Part shown: piece by piece, positions 45,359-55,103 of the stretch
Position numbering within the stretch: position 1 is the first letter of the stretch
Layout: each line of letters starts with the position of its first letter
Assembly (NCBI GenBank): GCA_009777055.1
Contig: WRMQ01000003.1
Span: 1 to 56,188, forward strand
Length of the DNA: 56,188 bases
Direction of reading: 5' to 3'
From: Oscillospiraceae bacterium
GTDB lineage: Bacteria; Bacillota; Clostridia; Oscillospirales; Acutalibacteraceae
The notes under the pieces: model-generated
What the model saw: the letters and a program-made list of their open reading frames with translations, nothing else
Database searches by the model: none
What the model was told of the DNA's origin: nothing
Translations under genes and position numbers: made by a program

Positions 45359-46824
45359 TATGCGTTAGTTCGCCCGCCGCTTGTCAAGCTCCGTTCAAAG
45401 CTCCGCAATTCCCTCACCGCCTCCCCGGAAAGCCACAGCAGCCCGATGAGATTCGGTATCGCCATCAGCCCGTTGAGACTATCCGCCACGCTCCATACCG
45501 CGTCCAGGCGCATGACGCTGCCCAGCAGCGCGGAGCCCAGGTAAAGCACTCGGTACCAGGTCACGCTCTTCTCTCCCAGCAGATAGCGTGCCCCCTGCTC
45601 GCCGTAATACGACCAGCCGGTCAGCGTGGCGAAGGCGAACAGCGTAATGGAAAAAGCCATAAAACGATATCCCCACGCGCCGAACACCCCCGCGAAGGAC
45701 GCTCCCGCCAGGGCCACGCCGCCATAGGCTCCGCCAGGCACCCACGCGCCGGAGCACAGCAGCACCAGAGCCGTCACGGTGCACATGACGATGGTGTCGA
45801 TGAACACCTCGGCGATGCCCCACATCCCCTGGATGGCGGGCCGCTCCACATCGGCCGCCGCGTGGATCACCGCCGAGGAGCCCAGGCCGGCCTCGTTGGA
45901 GAATACGCCGCGCGCCACGCCGTAGCGCATCGCCCCCCGGATGCCATAGGCCGCGGCCCCGCCCGCCGCCGCCTTTACGCGAAAAGCCTCCCGCATGATT
46001 CCGGCGATTACGCCGGGAATCCGTTCCCGGTTCGCAAGGAGTACGACAAGACTGAGCGTAAGAAAAAGCCCGGTCATAAACGGAACAATCTTCTCCGTGA
46101 CCCGCGCGATGCGCTTCACGCCGCCAAAGATCACCATCCCCACCAAAAGGCAGATGAGCAGGCCTGTGACAATATTGGGTGTCCGCAGCGTGCCTTTGGC
46201 CGCCTCAGCGATGGCGTTTGCCTGTGTCATGCTGCCGATGCCGAAGGAGGCCAGGGTCAGCAGCGCGGCGTAGATCCCCGCCAGAGGCTTTGATTTCAGG
46301 CCCTTCGACAAATAGGCCATGGGCCCGCCCATCCAGCCGCCGGATTCCGTGCGCCAGCGGTAGCGCAGCCCCAGAATATTCTCCGCGCAGCATGTCATCA
46401 TGCCAAGAAACGCGGACAGCAGCATCCAAAACACCGCGCCGGGCCCGCCCAGCGTGATGACGGTCGCCACGCCGACGATATTTCCCGTGCCCAGGCAGGC
46501 CGCCAGCGCCGAGGTCAGCGCCTGCCACTGGGAAATGGAATGCTCATCCCCGCTTTTTTTTCTATCTTCATTTTTTCTTTCTTCATTTTTTCTTTCTTTT
46601 TTGCTTTTTCTTCTGTCTTCGCTTTTTCTTTCTTCTTTGCTTTTTTCTCCGTCTTCGCGAAACAGCGAGCCAAAGGTTGTTCTCATCCACAGAGGCAGCC
46701 CGCGCAGCTGAAAAACGCCGCTGCGCAGCGTAAACCACAGCCCGGTCAGCAGAAACACCGCCAGCATCGGCGGCCCCCAAATAAAATCGCCGATGGCCCG
46801 ATTGATATGCTCAAGCAGATTCAG
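45358..46824 (-). CDS. Sodium:alanine (AGCS) symporter
   Basis: An amino-acid:cation symporter with ~10 membrane segments. Family signatures: ACLGTGNIVGVATVITLGGPGAVFWM, AENILGLRYRW, GGPMAYLSKGL, GVARGVFSNEAGLGSSAVIHAAAD, FIDTIVMCTVTALV and FAFATLTGWSYYGEQ. The in-frame ATG at 46767 falls inside the first membrane segment; the family-like sequence INRAIGDFIWGPPMLAVFLL begins earlier, and AGAGGTGA lies 5 nt before a CTG at 46824. I therefore propose a CTG start (488 residues); 46767 gives 469. Oddity: between segments 1 and 2 there is a ~35-residue insertion of almost only Lys, Glu, Arg, Asp and Ser, encoded by a homopurine tract. Confidence 0.88.
   Translation of the reverse strand: MNLLEHINRAIGDFIWGPPMLAVFLLTGLWFTLRSGVFQLRGLPLWMRTTFGSLFREDGEKSKEERKSEDRRKSKKERKNEERKNEDRKKSGDEHSISQWQALTSALAACLGTGNIVGVATVITLGGPGAVFWMLLSAFLGMMTCCAENILGLRYRWRTESGGWMGGPMAYLSKGLKSKPLAGIYAALLTLASFGIGSMTQANAIAEAAKGTLRTPNIVTGLLICLLVGMVIFGGVKRIARVTEKIVPFMTGLFLTLSLVVLLANRERIPGVIAGIMREAFRVKAAAGGAAAYGIRGAMRYGVARGVFSNEAGLGSSAVIHAAADVERPAIQGMWGIAEVFIDTIVMCTVTALVLLCSGAWVPGGAYGGVALAGASFAGVFGAWGYRFMAFSITLFAFATLTGWSYYGEQGARYLLGEKSVTWYRVLYLGSALLGSVMRLDAVWSVADSLNGLMAIPNLIGLLWLSGEAVRELRSFERSLTSGGRTNA
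46551..46655. repeat. Homopurine/homopyrimidine tract within the AGCS gene
   Basis: The plus strand is almost only T and C (TTTTTTTC, TTTTTTCTTTCTTC and similar). On the coding strand it is a GAA/AAG-type simple sequence encoding a charged loop. Confidence 0.8.
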
Positions 46825-46835
46825 AAAATCACCTC

Positions 46836-46864
46836 TTGCGTTTTTTTATCTGATTATGTATAAT
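46836..46864 (+). promoter_or_regulatory. Promoter of the NAD synthase gene
   Basis: TTGCGT and TATAAT with a 17-bp spacer. Transcription would begin at ~46871, exactly at the left end of the 25-bp inverted repeat. Confidence 0.7.
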
Positions 46865-46869
46865 ATGCA

Positions 46870-46942
46870 GGTAGGGGTTCAAAAATTTGAACCCATGCAC
46901 AACTGCGTTAATGACCAGGGTTCAAATTTTTGAACCCCTACC
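46870..46942. repeat. Perfect 25-bp inverted repeat (73-bp element)
   Basis: Arms 46870-46894 and 46918-46942 are exact reverse complements (ends GGTAGGGG and CCCCTACC, inner palindromic TTCAAAAATTTGAA), with a 23-base loop. It has the look of a small MITE and would form the 5' hairpin of the NAD synthase mRNA. Confidence 0.95.
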
Positions 46943-46978
46943 AGGCTTATCATATGCGTTCGGGGAGGCGATCATCAC

Positions 46979-48919
<1,941 letters not shown>

Positions 48920-48926
48920 GAAATAA

Positions 48927-48976
48927 ACAACAAACAACAATTGCTCGAGCGCTGTTGTTTGTTGTCATTTTTTGCT
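48927..48976 (+). terminator. Terminator of the NAD synthase gene
   Basis: A perfect 13-bp stem (ACAACAAACAACA / TGTTGTTTGTTGT, 13-base loop) is followed by CATTTTTTGCTTTTT. The following ~45 nt are almost pure pyrimidine/T and reach the next ribosome site. Confidence 0.85.
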
Positions 48977-49036
48977 TTTTGTCTTTGTTTTTGTTCTTTT
49001 TTTGTCTGTTGTTTTTATCTGTAGAAAGGATCTGTC

Positions 49037-50131
49037 ATGCTGGACCTTCGAACAAAGCACGGCTGTCTCTTCGATGAAATCAGCCTGGGTGAGGTGATGC
49101 TGCGCCTTGACCCCGGCGAGGGACGGATCAAAAGTGCCCGCGCCTTCCGCGCCTGGGAGGGCGGCGGGGAATACAACGTAGCCCGGGGCCTGCGCCGCTG
49201 CTTCGGCCTGCGCACGGCCATCATCACGGCCTTCGCGGAAAACGAAATCGGCGCGCTGCTGGAGGATCTCATTCTCCAGGGCGGCGTAGACACGCGCTTC
49301 ATCCAATGGAAGCCCTTCGACGGCATTGGCCGGACTGCGCGCAACGGCCTCAACTTCACCGAGCGGGGCTTTGGCCCGCGCGCCGCCCTCGGCGTTTCGG
49401 ACCGCGCGTATACGGCAGTGAGCCAGCTGAAGCCAGGGGACATCGACTGGGAGCATATCTTCGGCACGCTGGGCGCGCGCTGGTTTCACACCGGCGGGAT
49501 TTTCGCGGCTCTTTCTGAGACGACGGCCGCGCTCACGCTCGAAGCCCTGGAGTGCGCCAAAAAACACGGCACCGTCACGAGCTATGACCTGAATTACCGG
49601 CCTTCTCTTTGGAAGGAGCGCGGCGGTCAGGCGCGCGCGCGGGAAGTGAACGCGGCCATTCTGCCATACATCGACGTCCTGTTTGGCAATGAAGAGGATT
49701 TCACGGCCTGCCTGGGCTTTGAAATTGAGGGCAGCGACGCCTCGCTCAAAGAGCTCAGCGCCGCGGGCTATGAACGGATGCTTCGCGCGGTTGCGGCCGC
49801 CTATCCCCATCTAAAGCTCGCCGCCGCCTCTCTGCGCGGCGTAAAAACCGCCACGCGCAACGACTGGTCGGCCATCGCCTTCGCCGGCGGCACTGTGTAT
49901 ACCGGTATGGCCCTGGACGATCTTGAAATTTTCGACCGCGTGGGCGGCGGCGACAGCTTTGCCTCCGGATTGATTTACGGCCTCCTCAGCGAAATGACCA
50001 TCCCCGAAGCCCTCGATTATGGCATTGCCCACGGCGCGCTGGCCATGACCACCCCGGGGGATACCTCCATGGCCAGCTTTGCTGAAGTGAAGCGCCTGGT
50101 GGATGGCGGCAGCGCACGGGTGCTTCGGTAA
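49037..50131 (+). CDS. kdgK: PfkB-family sugar kinase, KdgK-like
   Basis: A 364-residue ribokinase-fold enzyme; ATG after GAAAGGAT. It has ISLGEVMLRLDPGEG, WEGGGEYNVARGLRRCFGLRTAIITAF (PfkB signature 1 region), FTERGFGPR, WFHTGGIFAALS, SYDLNYRPSLW, LFGNEEDF, and the catalytic VGGGDSFASGLIYG (~293-306). The arrangement matches 2-keto-3-deoxygluconate kinases, which phosphorylate KDG during uronate breakdown; fructo- or ribokinase activity cannot be excluded. No aldolase or uronate genes are next to it. No promoter is evident in the T-rich gap, so leak-through from nadE is possible. Confidence 0.85.
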   Translation: MLDLRTKHGCLFDEISLGEVMLRLDPGEGRIKSARAFRAWEGGGEYNVARGLRRCFGLRTAIITAFAENEIGALLEDLILQGGVDTRFIQWKPFDGIGRTARNGLNFTERGFGPRAALGVSDRAYTAVSQLKPGDIDWEHIFGTLGARWFHTGGIFAALSETTAALTLEALECAKKHGTVTSYDLNYRPSLWKERGGQARAREVNAAILPYIDVLFGNEEDFTACLGFEIEGSDASLKELSAAGYERMLRAVAAAYPHLKLAAASLRGVKTATRNDWSAIAFAGGTVYTGMALDDLEIFDRVGGGDSFASGLIYGLLSEMTIPEALDYGIAHGALAMTTPGDTSMASFAEVKRLVDGGSARVLR

Positions 50132-50189
50132 TATCCAGAAAGATAAAAAACATATATTGCTATATTATAAAATCAGAAGGAGTCATTCC

Positions 50190-50960
50190 ATGAAGTGGAC
50201 AAATGAATTGCTGAAAACAAACGCGAAGCTGGTCCTGAAGCAGCACTACTGGATTATCTTCGGCGTCACCCTGGTGACCGGTCTGCTCGCCGGGGCCTCC
50301 GCGCAAATCGGAAACATGATGCTGTTCCCCTGGTCGGCGACCTTCTCCGAGCGCCTGGCGGAAAGCCCCGAAGCGCTCTATGAAAGCCCCGGCGCCCTGT
50401 TTGGCGGAGCGCTCATTCTTGTCATTTTCTTCGCTGTCTTTCTCCCGCTGACGCTCTTGGTCAGCTTTTTTCTGCTCAACCCCCTGCTCGTTGGGGAGCG
50501 CCGCTTTCTCATGGAAACCCGGGAGGGCAGGCCCGACGCGAACAACCTGCTTTGGGCCTTTCAAAAAGGCCGCTACACAAATGTTGTGAAAGCCATGCTG
50601 CTTTTGCGCCTGCGGATTCTTTTTTGGACCTTGCTCTTCTTCATTCCGGGCATCGTGAAGAGCTATGAGTACTACTATGTTCCCTGGCTGCTGGCCGAAA
50701 ACCCATCGCTTGACTGCAAGAGCGCCTGCCAGCTGAGCAAGCGGATGACCGACAATGAAAAACTAGACATCTTTTTTCTGGAGCTCTCCTTTTTGGGCTG
50801 GATCCTCCTTGGCATGCTCGCGCTGTGCGTTGGCAGCTTCTTTGTGACCCCTTACATGTCGGCGACCTACACGGAGCTCTACCTTTTCGCCCGGGCCCGC
50901 GCGTTGGAAAACGGCAGCGCGGAGCCGGAAGAGCTCCCGGGCCTCGCGCCGCCGCTGTGA
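50190..50960 (+). CDS. DUF975 family membrane protein
   Basis: A 256-residue protein; ATG after AGAAGGAG. It has five or so membrane segments (IIFGVTLVTGLLAGA; ALILVIFFAVFLPLTLLVSFFLLNPLL; ILFWTLLFFIPGIVKSYEYYYVPWLLA; FLGWILLGMLALCVGSFFVTPY), with the DUF975 hallmarks FIPGIVKSYEY, ENPSLDCKSACQLSKRMT and YMSATYTELYLFARA. Function unknown; a role in membrane homeostasis is commonly guessed. It is the last GC-rich chromosomal gene before the AT-rich island. Confidence 0.9.
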   Translation: MKWTNELLKTNAKLVLKQHYWIIFGVTLVTGLLAGASAQIGNMMLFPWSATFSERLAESPEALYESPGALFGGALILVIFFAVFLPLTLLVSFFLLNPLLVGERRFLMETREGRPDANNLLWAFQKGRYTNVVKAMLLLRLRILFWTLLFFIPGIVKSYEYYYVPWLLAENPSLDCKSACQLSKRMTDNEKLDIFFLELSFLGWILLGMLALCVGSFFVTPYMSATYTELYLFARARALENGSAEPEELPGLAPPL

Positions 50961-51021
50961 CCATTAAACCAATATCGAACTTCACCTTTAAGCCCTTGTG
51001 AGGAAGGGGGAGACATTATGA

Positions 51022-51029
51022 AAAAATAT
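51022..51029. repeat. Left 8-bp target-site duplication
   Basis: AAAAATAT, identical to 52322-52329; it flanks the left end of the ISL3 element. Confidence 0.92.
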
Positions 51030-52321
51030 GGTCCTTCGCTAACTTGAATGGGTATCAAGAATATGGTATACTGTTCAGCGAGGTGATGAGCAGTGGAAAA
51101 AGAGTTGTTCAGCGCGGCACTGGGAATCGAAGAGCCGGTGTATATCGAAGCAATAGAGTTTGACGGCGGTGGCGGGGAGCTGCACATCCGCATGAATTTC
51201 CGGCGTGGCGCAAGGTTCGCCTGCGCCGAATGCGGTACGGAAAACCTGCCGGTGCACGACACGGTAAACAAAACCTGGCGGCATCTGAATTTCTTCCAGT
51301 ACAAGTGTTTCATCCACTTGCGCACGCCGCGCACGATCTGCCCGGACTGCGGGCAGCGGTTGTGGCTGCCGCCGTGGGCACGCCGTCAAAGCGGGTTCAC
51401 GCTGCTGTTTGAGGCTCTGGTGATGGCGCTGGCGAAGGAGATGCCGGTGTCGAAAATCGGCGAATTGGTGGGCGAGCACGACACGCGCATCTGGCGGATC
51501 ATCTTCGGCTACGTTAGCCGGGCCTACGCGAAAAAGAATTTTGCGGGAGTAAAAAACGTCGGCGTGGACGAAACCAGCGCGAAGAAAGGTCACAACTATG
51601 TGACGCTTTTCGCCGACATGGATTGCGGCGAAGTGCTGTTCGCGGCCGAGGGCAAAGACGGCGAAACGATGAAATCGTTCACAGAAGAACTGCCCAATCA
51701 CGAGGCAAAAGCCTTACAGATCAAGGAGTTGGCGATAGATATGTCCCCGGCCTTCATTGCGGGCGCGGCAAATTATTTGCCCGAAGCCGAGATTACCTTC
51801 GACCGTTTCCACGTGATGAAATCCCTCAACACAGCCGTCGATTCCGTGCGCAGGCAAGAGGTCAAGCAAAATCCCTTGCTGCGCCGAACCCGCTATATCT
51901 GGCTGAAAAATCCGCAAAACCTCAGCGAAGAACAGCAAAAACAGCTGGCCACGCTCTCGAAAGAAAACCTCAAAACCGCCAAGGCCTACCAGCTCAAGCA
52001 GACGTTTCAGGACATCTACTTCCACATCAAAGAACCTGCCGCGGCAGCCGAAGCCCTTGAAAAATGGCTCAAATGGGCCGACCGCTCCAAGCTGCCGCCG
52101 CTGCAGAAATTCGCCAAGCTGGTCAAACGTCACAAGGCTGGCATCCTTCGATTTTTCCAAACCCGCCTGACCAGCGGCTTGATGGAGGGCATCAACTCCC
52201 GCGTCCAGGAGATCAAGCGCCGCGCTCGCGGCTTCCGCAATGTCCGCAATTTCATCGCCATGATTTATCTCGAAGCCGCTGCGCTTGATTTAGCCTTACC
52301 CACTTGATTCAGCGGAGAGCC
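51030..52321 (+). mobile_element. Complete ISL3-family insertion sequence (1292 bp)
   Basis: Ends are defined by imperfect ~25-bp terminal inverted repeats, 51030-51054 and 52297-52321 (17 of 25 positions match; GG at the tips, TGGGTA at the inner end). Perfect 8-bp target duplications AAAAATAT flank it, as is usual for ISL3. It carries one intact transposase gene, so the insertion looks recent and potentially active. Confidence 0.93.
51093..52307 (+). CDS. ISL3 family transposase
   Basis: A 404-residue transposase starting at GTG after GAGGTGATGAGCA. The N-terminal zinc-binding cysteines (CAECGTENLPVHD and CPDCGQRLWLPPW) are followed by a helix-turn-helix-like part (MPVSKIGELVGEHDTRIWRI). 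The DDE domain has the acidic residues in GVDETSAKKGHNY, LAIDMSPAFIAGA and SGLMEGINSRVQEIKRRARGF. This gives full length without frameshift. It lies inside the IS and is read in the same direction as the lipoprotein gene it interrupts. Confidence 0.96.
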   Translation: MEKELFSAALGIEEPVYIEAIEFDGGGGELHIRMNFRRGARFACAECGTENLPVHDTVNKTWRHLNFFQYKCFIHLRTPRTICPDCGQRLWLPPWARRQSGFTLLFEALVMALAKEMPVSKIGELVGEHDTRIWRIIFGYVSRAYAKKNFAGVKNVGVDETSAKKGHNYVTLFADMDCGEVLFAAEGKDGETMKSFTEELPNHEAKALQIKELAIDMSPAFIAGAANYLPEAEITFDRFHVMKSLNTAVDSVRRQEVKQNPLLRRTRYIWLKNPQNLSEEQQKQLATLSKENLKTAKAYQLKQTFQDIYFHIKEPAAAAEALEKWLKWADRSKLPPLQKFAKLVKRHKAGILRFFQTRLTSGLMEGINSRVQEIKRRARGFRNVRNFIAMIYLEAAALDLALPT

Positions 52322-52329
52322 AAAAATAT
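52322..52329. repeat. Right 8-bp target-site duplication
   Basis: AAAAATAT, identical to 51022-51029, immediately after the right terminal repeat. Confidence 0.92.
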
Positions 52330-52908
52330 TCTGCACTTCTCATTGTATTACTTCTGCTACTGTTTTCTGCTTGTAATAACAGGATTGATGACATGTCAAC
52401 AACTACTTCTCCGGAAGATCATATTCCCTCGATCACATTTCCCTCAGAGGAATTACGGAAAGAATGGGAACTGCCATCCTTTTCAGCTTATTCACAAGAG
52501 ATTGCTCTTTTGGATGACAACCCTATAGATTTTGCTTATTGGGAGAGAAGAGAGGAATGGAAAAAACATGTAAGTCTACAACTTGAATATGACTTATATA
52601 TAGATTTTGCAGATATATGGAAGACAGAAATGGAGAATGCTTTAGACTTTTTGCGTGATTATTTGCCGGAAGAGAGACTTGATGAATTAAATCAATCCCA
52701 AAAAGGCTGGGAAGCATACACAGCCAATGATGCACTGTTGGGAACACGCCTCCGAGAAAAAATCGCTTAAGCTTCTGGTGAACGTGGATATGGTATATCT
52801 ATCGCAAAAAAATCTATGCATACATATCGCTTTCGCGCGTTACAACTAACCGAATATTGTGGAGCCGTTGGTCCGGAATATGAATTTGCCTATAATGGTT
52901 AGAAAATT

Positions 52909-53325
52909 ATGAAAAAAATCAATCTATTATTTCTTGTGTTTATTTTCTTGTTTTCGTTTTCCGCATGCCAATCTAACAAACCAGAGCCAACACGGGCATT
53001 AGCGATGAATGAAATTACACCCGAAATAGAAAAAAATAAGGAGATATTATTAAATGCCTTGCCAATTACTGAGCACGCGGCATTGTCTACGGCAACTAAA
53101 CTGTACATATGTTATGTGGACGAGATTGTTTCTGTTGAGCTTTTAAAGAAAGGCGAGAAGGATGGAGATATCCCAAGCAGAGAAAGCTCTATCCACGTCG
53201 AAATAATTGATGAGAATGAGAAAAAATATCGCATCAATATGGGAACAATATATGGAGCAAGCTGGATATATAGGATAGATGAAAGCGGGGAAGAACATCC
53301 TGTTTATTGGCCGAAGCTTAGTTGA
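52909..53325 (+). CDS. Small lipoprotein directly upstream of Rhs fragment
   Basis: A 138-residue protein with a lipoprotein signal (MKKINLLFLVFIFLFSFSAC, lipobox FSAC, Cys at 20). The mature part begins QSNKPEPTR and includes ITEHAALSTATKLYICYVDEIVSVELL, a small mixed alpha/beta domain; no family recognised. The ribosome site is weak (AGAAAAT). Its stop TGA is directly followed, in the same frame, by Rhs-core sequence, which suggests a recombination joint. AT-rich compared with the chromosome. By position it may be an immunity protein for a peptidoglycan-active Rhs tip, or simply cargo of the array. Confidence 0.75.
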   Translation: MKKINLLFLVFIFLFSFSACQSNKPEPTRALAMNEITPEIEKNKEILLNALPITEHAALSTATKLYICYVDEIVSVELLKKGEKDGDIPSRESSIHVEIIDENEKKYRINMGTIYGASWIYRIDESGEEHPVYWPKLS

Positions 53326-53364
53326 GTACAAACCCGCTACTACAACCCAGAATGGCGGCGGTTT

Positions 53365-55092
53365 TTGAACGCCGACAGCCTGTTCATCGCAGGCGCCGAC
53401 GCCCTGAACGGCGCGAACCTTTACGCCTACTGCAACGGGAACCCGGTGATGTTTGTGGACCCGAGCGGGCGGGGGATCAGGGAGTTTTGGGAGAGCATTG
53501 ATTGGGGTCAGGTAGTTGAATTTTTCGGGAAGGCCGCGCTTTGGATAGCGGCCGGCGCGGTGGCGCTCAGGGGCTTTGCCTGCCAGGTGATCGACGGGAT
53601 CCCCAGGGAAACCTTCGGAACGGGCCTTTTAACCTTGACCCGTTTTCTCACCAATCTCGGCCTCGGGGCGCTGAAGTATGGCGTCGGGGCGTTTGCCGGC
53701 ACGATTGCGGGCCTTGTGAGCCTGGCCGGCGACGGCAAATTCATGGACGGCTTCGACGCTGTAAGCAGTGTTGTTTTCAGCTTTTTTGATGGCGCAATCA
53801 ACAGGTTTGCGGAGGTCTGGCCTCAAATTGAGTACTATGTCGGGGGCCTTTTGACCATTTGGTATGACTGGAACCATGACTTTGGCATCGCGATGGGCTG
53901 GCTGGACGGCGCGGGTGAGATGGAGATCGAGGCGGAGGGCGACGGCGAAAGCAACGGCGGCTTCCAGCCTCAGGGCGAAATACCCTTGCCCGTGACCGGC
54001 CCCACCATGCACCTCTGGGCGCGCAGCTCCAACAAGCAGACCAAAACCTTTCAGGTGAAGGACACCGGCAGCACGGCGAAAAACTACAACTGGTACTTTG
54101 CCAGCGAAAATGGCGGCACCGTGTCGAGCCTGATCAGTTACACCAAAAACAACAACAAATCAACAATTTCGCCGGCGGGAACCAAAGAGGGCATCGTGCG
54201 TGTGACGGTCACAAAAACGATAGGAAACGGCCCCAGCTTCAGCCCGCTGAATAACCGGACCATTGACCGCGCCTCGGCGGCGGTCGTGGTGATCGAGGAA
54301 TACACCGTGAGCTCGGGAAAACGCTTCGACGCCATGCCCAAAAACAACACAACAAGCTATCGAATCCCGCCGACGTATGCCATTTTGCCGCTGGCGCAAT
54401 ACTCCCCCAACCCATTGTCAGCGATCAACACAACAAAAGCGGTCACAACAAGCGATGTTTTGTCCATCAAGGGCTCATATAGGAACTATTATTATGTGAG
54501 TTTTGATAAAGATATGGTGAATTATTGGATGTTTGTGAGGAAGAGTGATGTGACCGCAAAGGTTCCAATAACTGATGGTTATCTTTGTCCTGCACCTTAT
54601 GATTTTGGCTCAATCGCATGGGAGACCGGAAGAGCTTTCGGATACACATCGTCTTCGTCAGTTCGAGGAGCGCGGGCACACGCTGCGGTGGACTTCTTGG
54701 TTCGGGATTTTGGAGTGGACGATGTGCAGGCAGCGACCGATGGCACGGTTGTTGCCTATCTTGTTGAGTATTATGCGGGGACGGATGCTCTTTATGTAAA
54801 GAATGACGATGGATCGTTCATAACTTACGCGGAGATAACAAGCTCAAAAAGGCCAAACAATAGAGTCAGCAAAGGAGAGATTATAGGAAGCACTAAAAGA
54901 CATGATAATGGAGGATATAGCATGTTGCATCTAGAATATTATATGGGTAAAAACATAAATGGAACTGCATATAACAATCCTCCGTATAGCGACACCACTA
55001 ACACTACATATGATTTTGTTACAAATAGAAATTACCAGCGAAGGCGAGACCTATTAGATCCGACACCATTTGCATTGTTGCCAAAGAATTAG
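53365..55092 (+). CDS. Orphan Rhs C-terminal module with SH3b-like and M23-like domains
   Basis: 575 residues from a TTG; Rhs homology already begins at 53326 (TRYYNPEWRRFL precedes the TTG) with no ribosome site, so this is the 3' end of an rhs gene lacking its core. Order: the Rhs-associated core end NLYAYCNGNPVMFVDPSG (~17-34); a hydrophobic segment (~50-130); a linker; an SH3b-like stretch (GSYRNYYYVSF...YWMFVRKSDV, ~365-395); and an M23-like domain (~435-530) with AHAAVDF, ATDGTVVAY, VSKGEIIGST and MLHLEYY. The zinc ligands His and Asp (HxxxD) and the second His are kept, but the first His of HxH is Met and YAHL reads YAEI, so peptidase activity is doubtful. GC drops sharply around 54470. 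A lipoprotein gene follows 11 nt later. Confidence 0.8.
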   Translation: MNADSLFIAGADALNGANLYAYCNGNPVMFVDPSGRGIREFWESIDWGQVVEFFGKAALWIAAGAVALRGFACQVIDGIPRETFGTGLLTLTRFLTNLGLGALKYGVGAFAGTIAGLVSLAGDGKFMDGFDAVSSVVFSFFDGAINRFAEVWPQIEYYVGGLLTIWYDWNHDFGIAMGWLDGAGEMEIEAEGDGESNGGFQPQGEIPLPVTGPTMHLWARSSNKQTKTFQVKDTGSTAKNYNWYFASENGGTVSSLISYTKNNNKSTISPAGTKEGIVRVTVTKTIGNGPSFSPLNNRTIDRASAAVVVIEEYTVSSGKRFDAMPKNNTTSYRIPPTYAILPLAQYSPNPLSAINTTKAVTTSDVLSIKGSYRNYYYVSFDKDMVNYWMFVRKSDVTAKVPITDGYLCPAPYDFGSIAWETGRAFGYTSSSSVRGARAHAAVDFLVRDFGVDDVQAATDGTVVAYLVEYYAGTDALYVKNDDGSFITYAEITSSKRPNNRVSKGEIIGSTKRHDNGGYSMLHLEYYMGKNINGTAYNNPPYSDTTNTTYDFVTNRNYQRRRDLLDPTPFALLPKN

Positions 55093-55103
55093 GAGGAATA
55101 ATC

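Larger units (their letters stand above)
51018..52770 (+). pseudogene. Lipoprotein gene split by an ISL3 insertion
   Basis: ATG at 51018, after AGGAAGGGGGAG, encodes MKKY and then meets the IS at 51030. Removing the IS plus one 8-bp target copy joins it in frame to 52330. The restored start is MKKYSALLIVLLLLFSAC, a textbook lipoprotein signal with lipobox FSAC, continuing NNRIDDMSTTTSPEDH and on to the stop at 52768-52770 (~151 residues). The mature part is acidic and aromatic-rich (FAYWERREEW; DFADIWKTEMENALDFLRDYL), family unknown. In the present state the 3' part could only be made from an internal ATG at 52393 and would lack export. It is the first of several small lipoprotein genes in this island, possibly immunity proteins. 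Confidence 0.9.
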
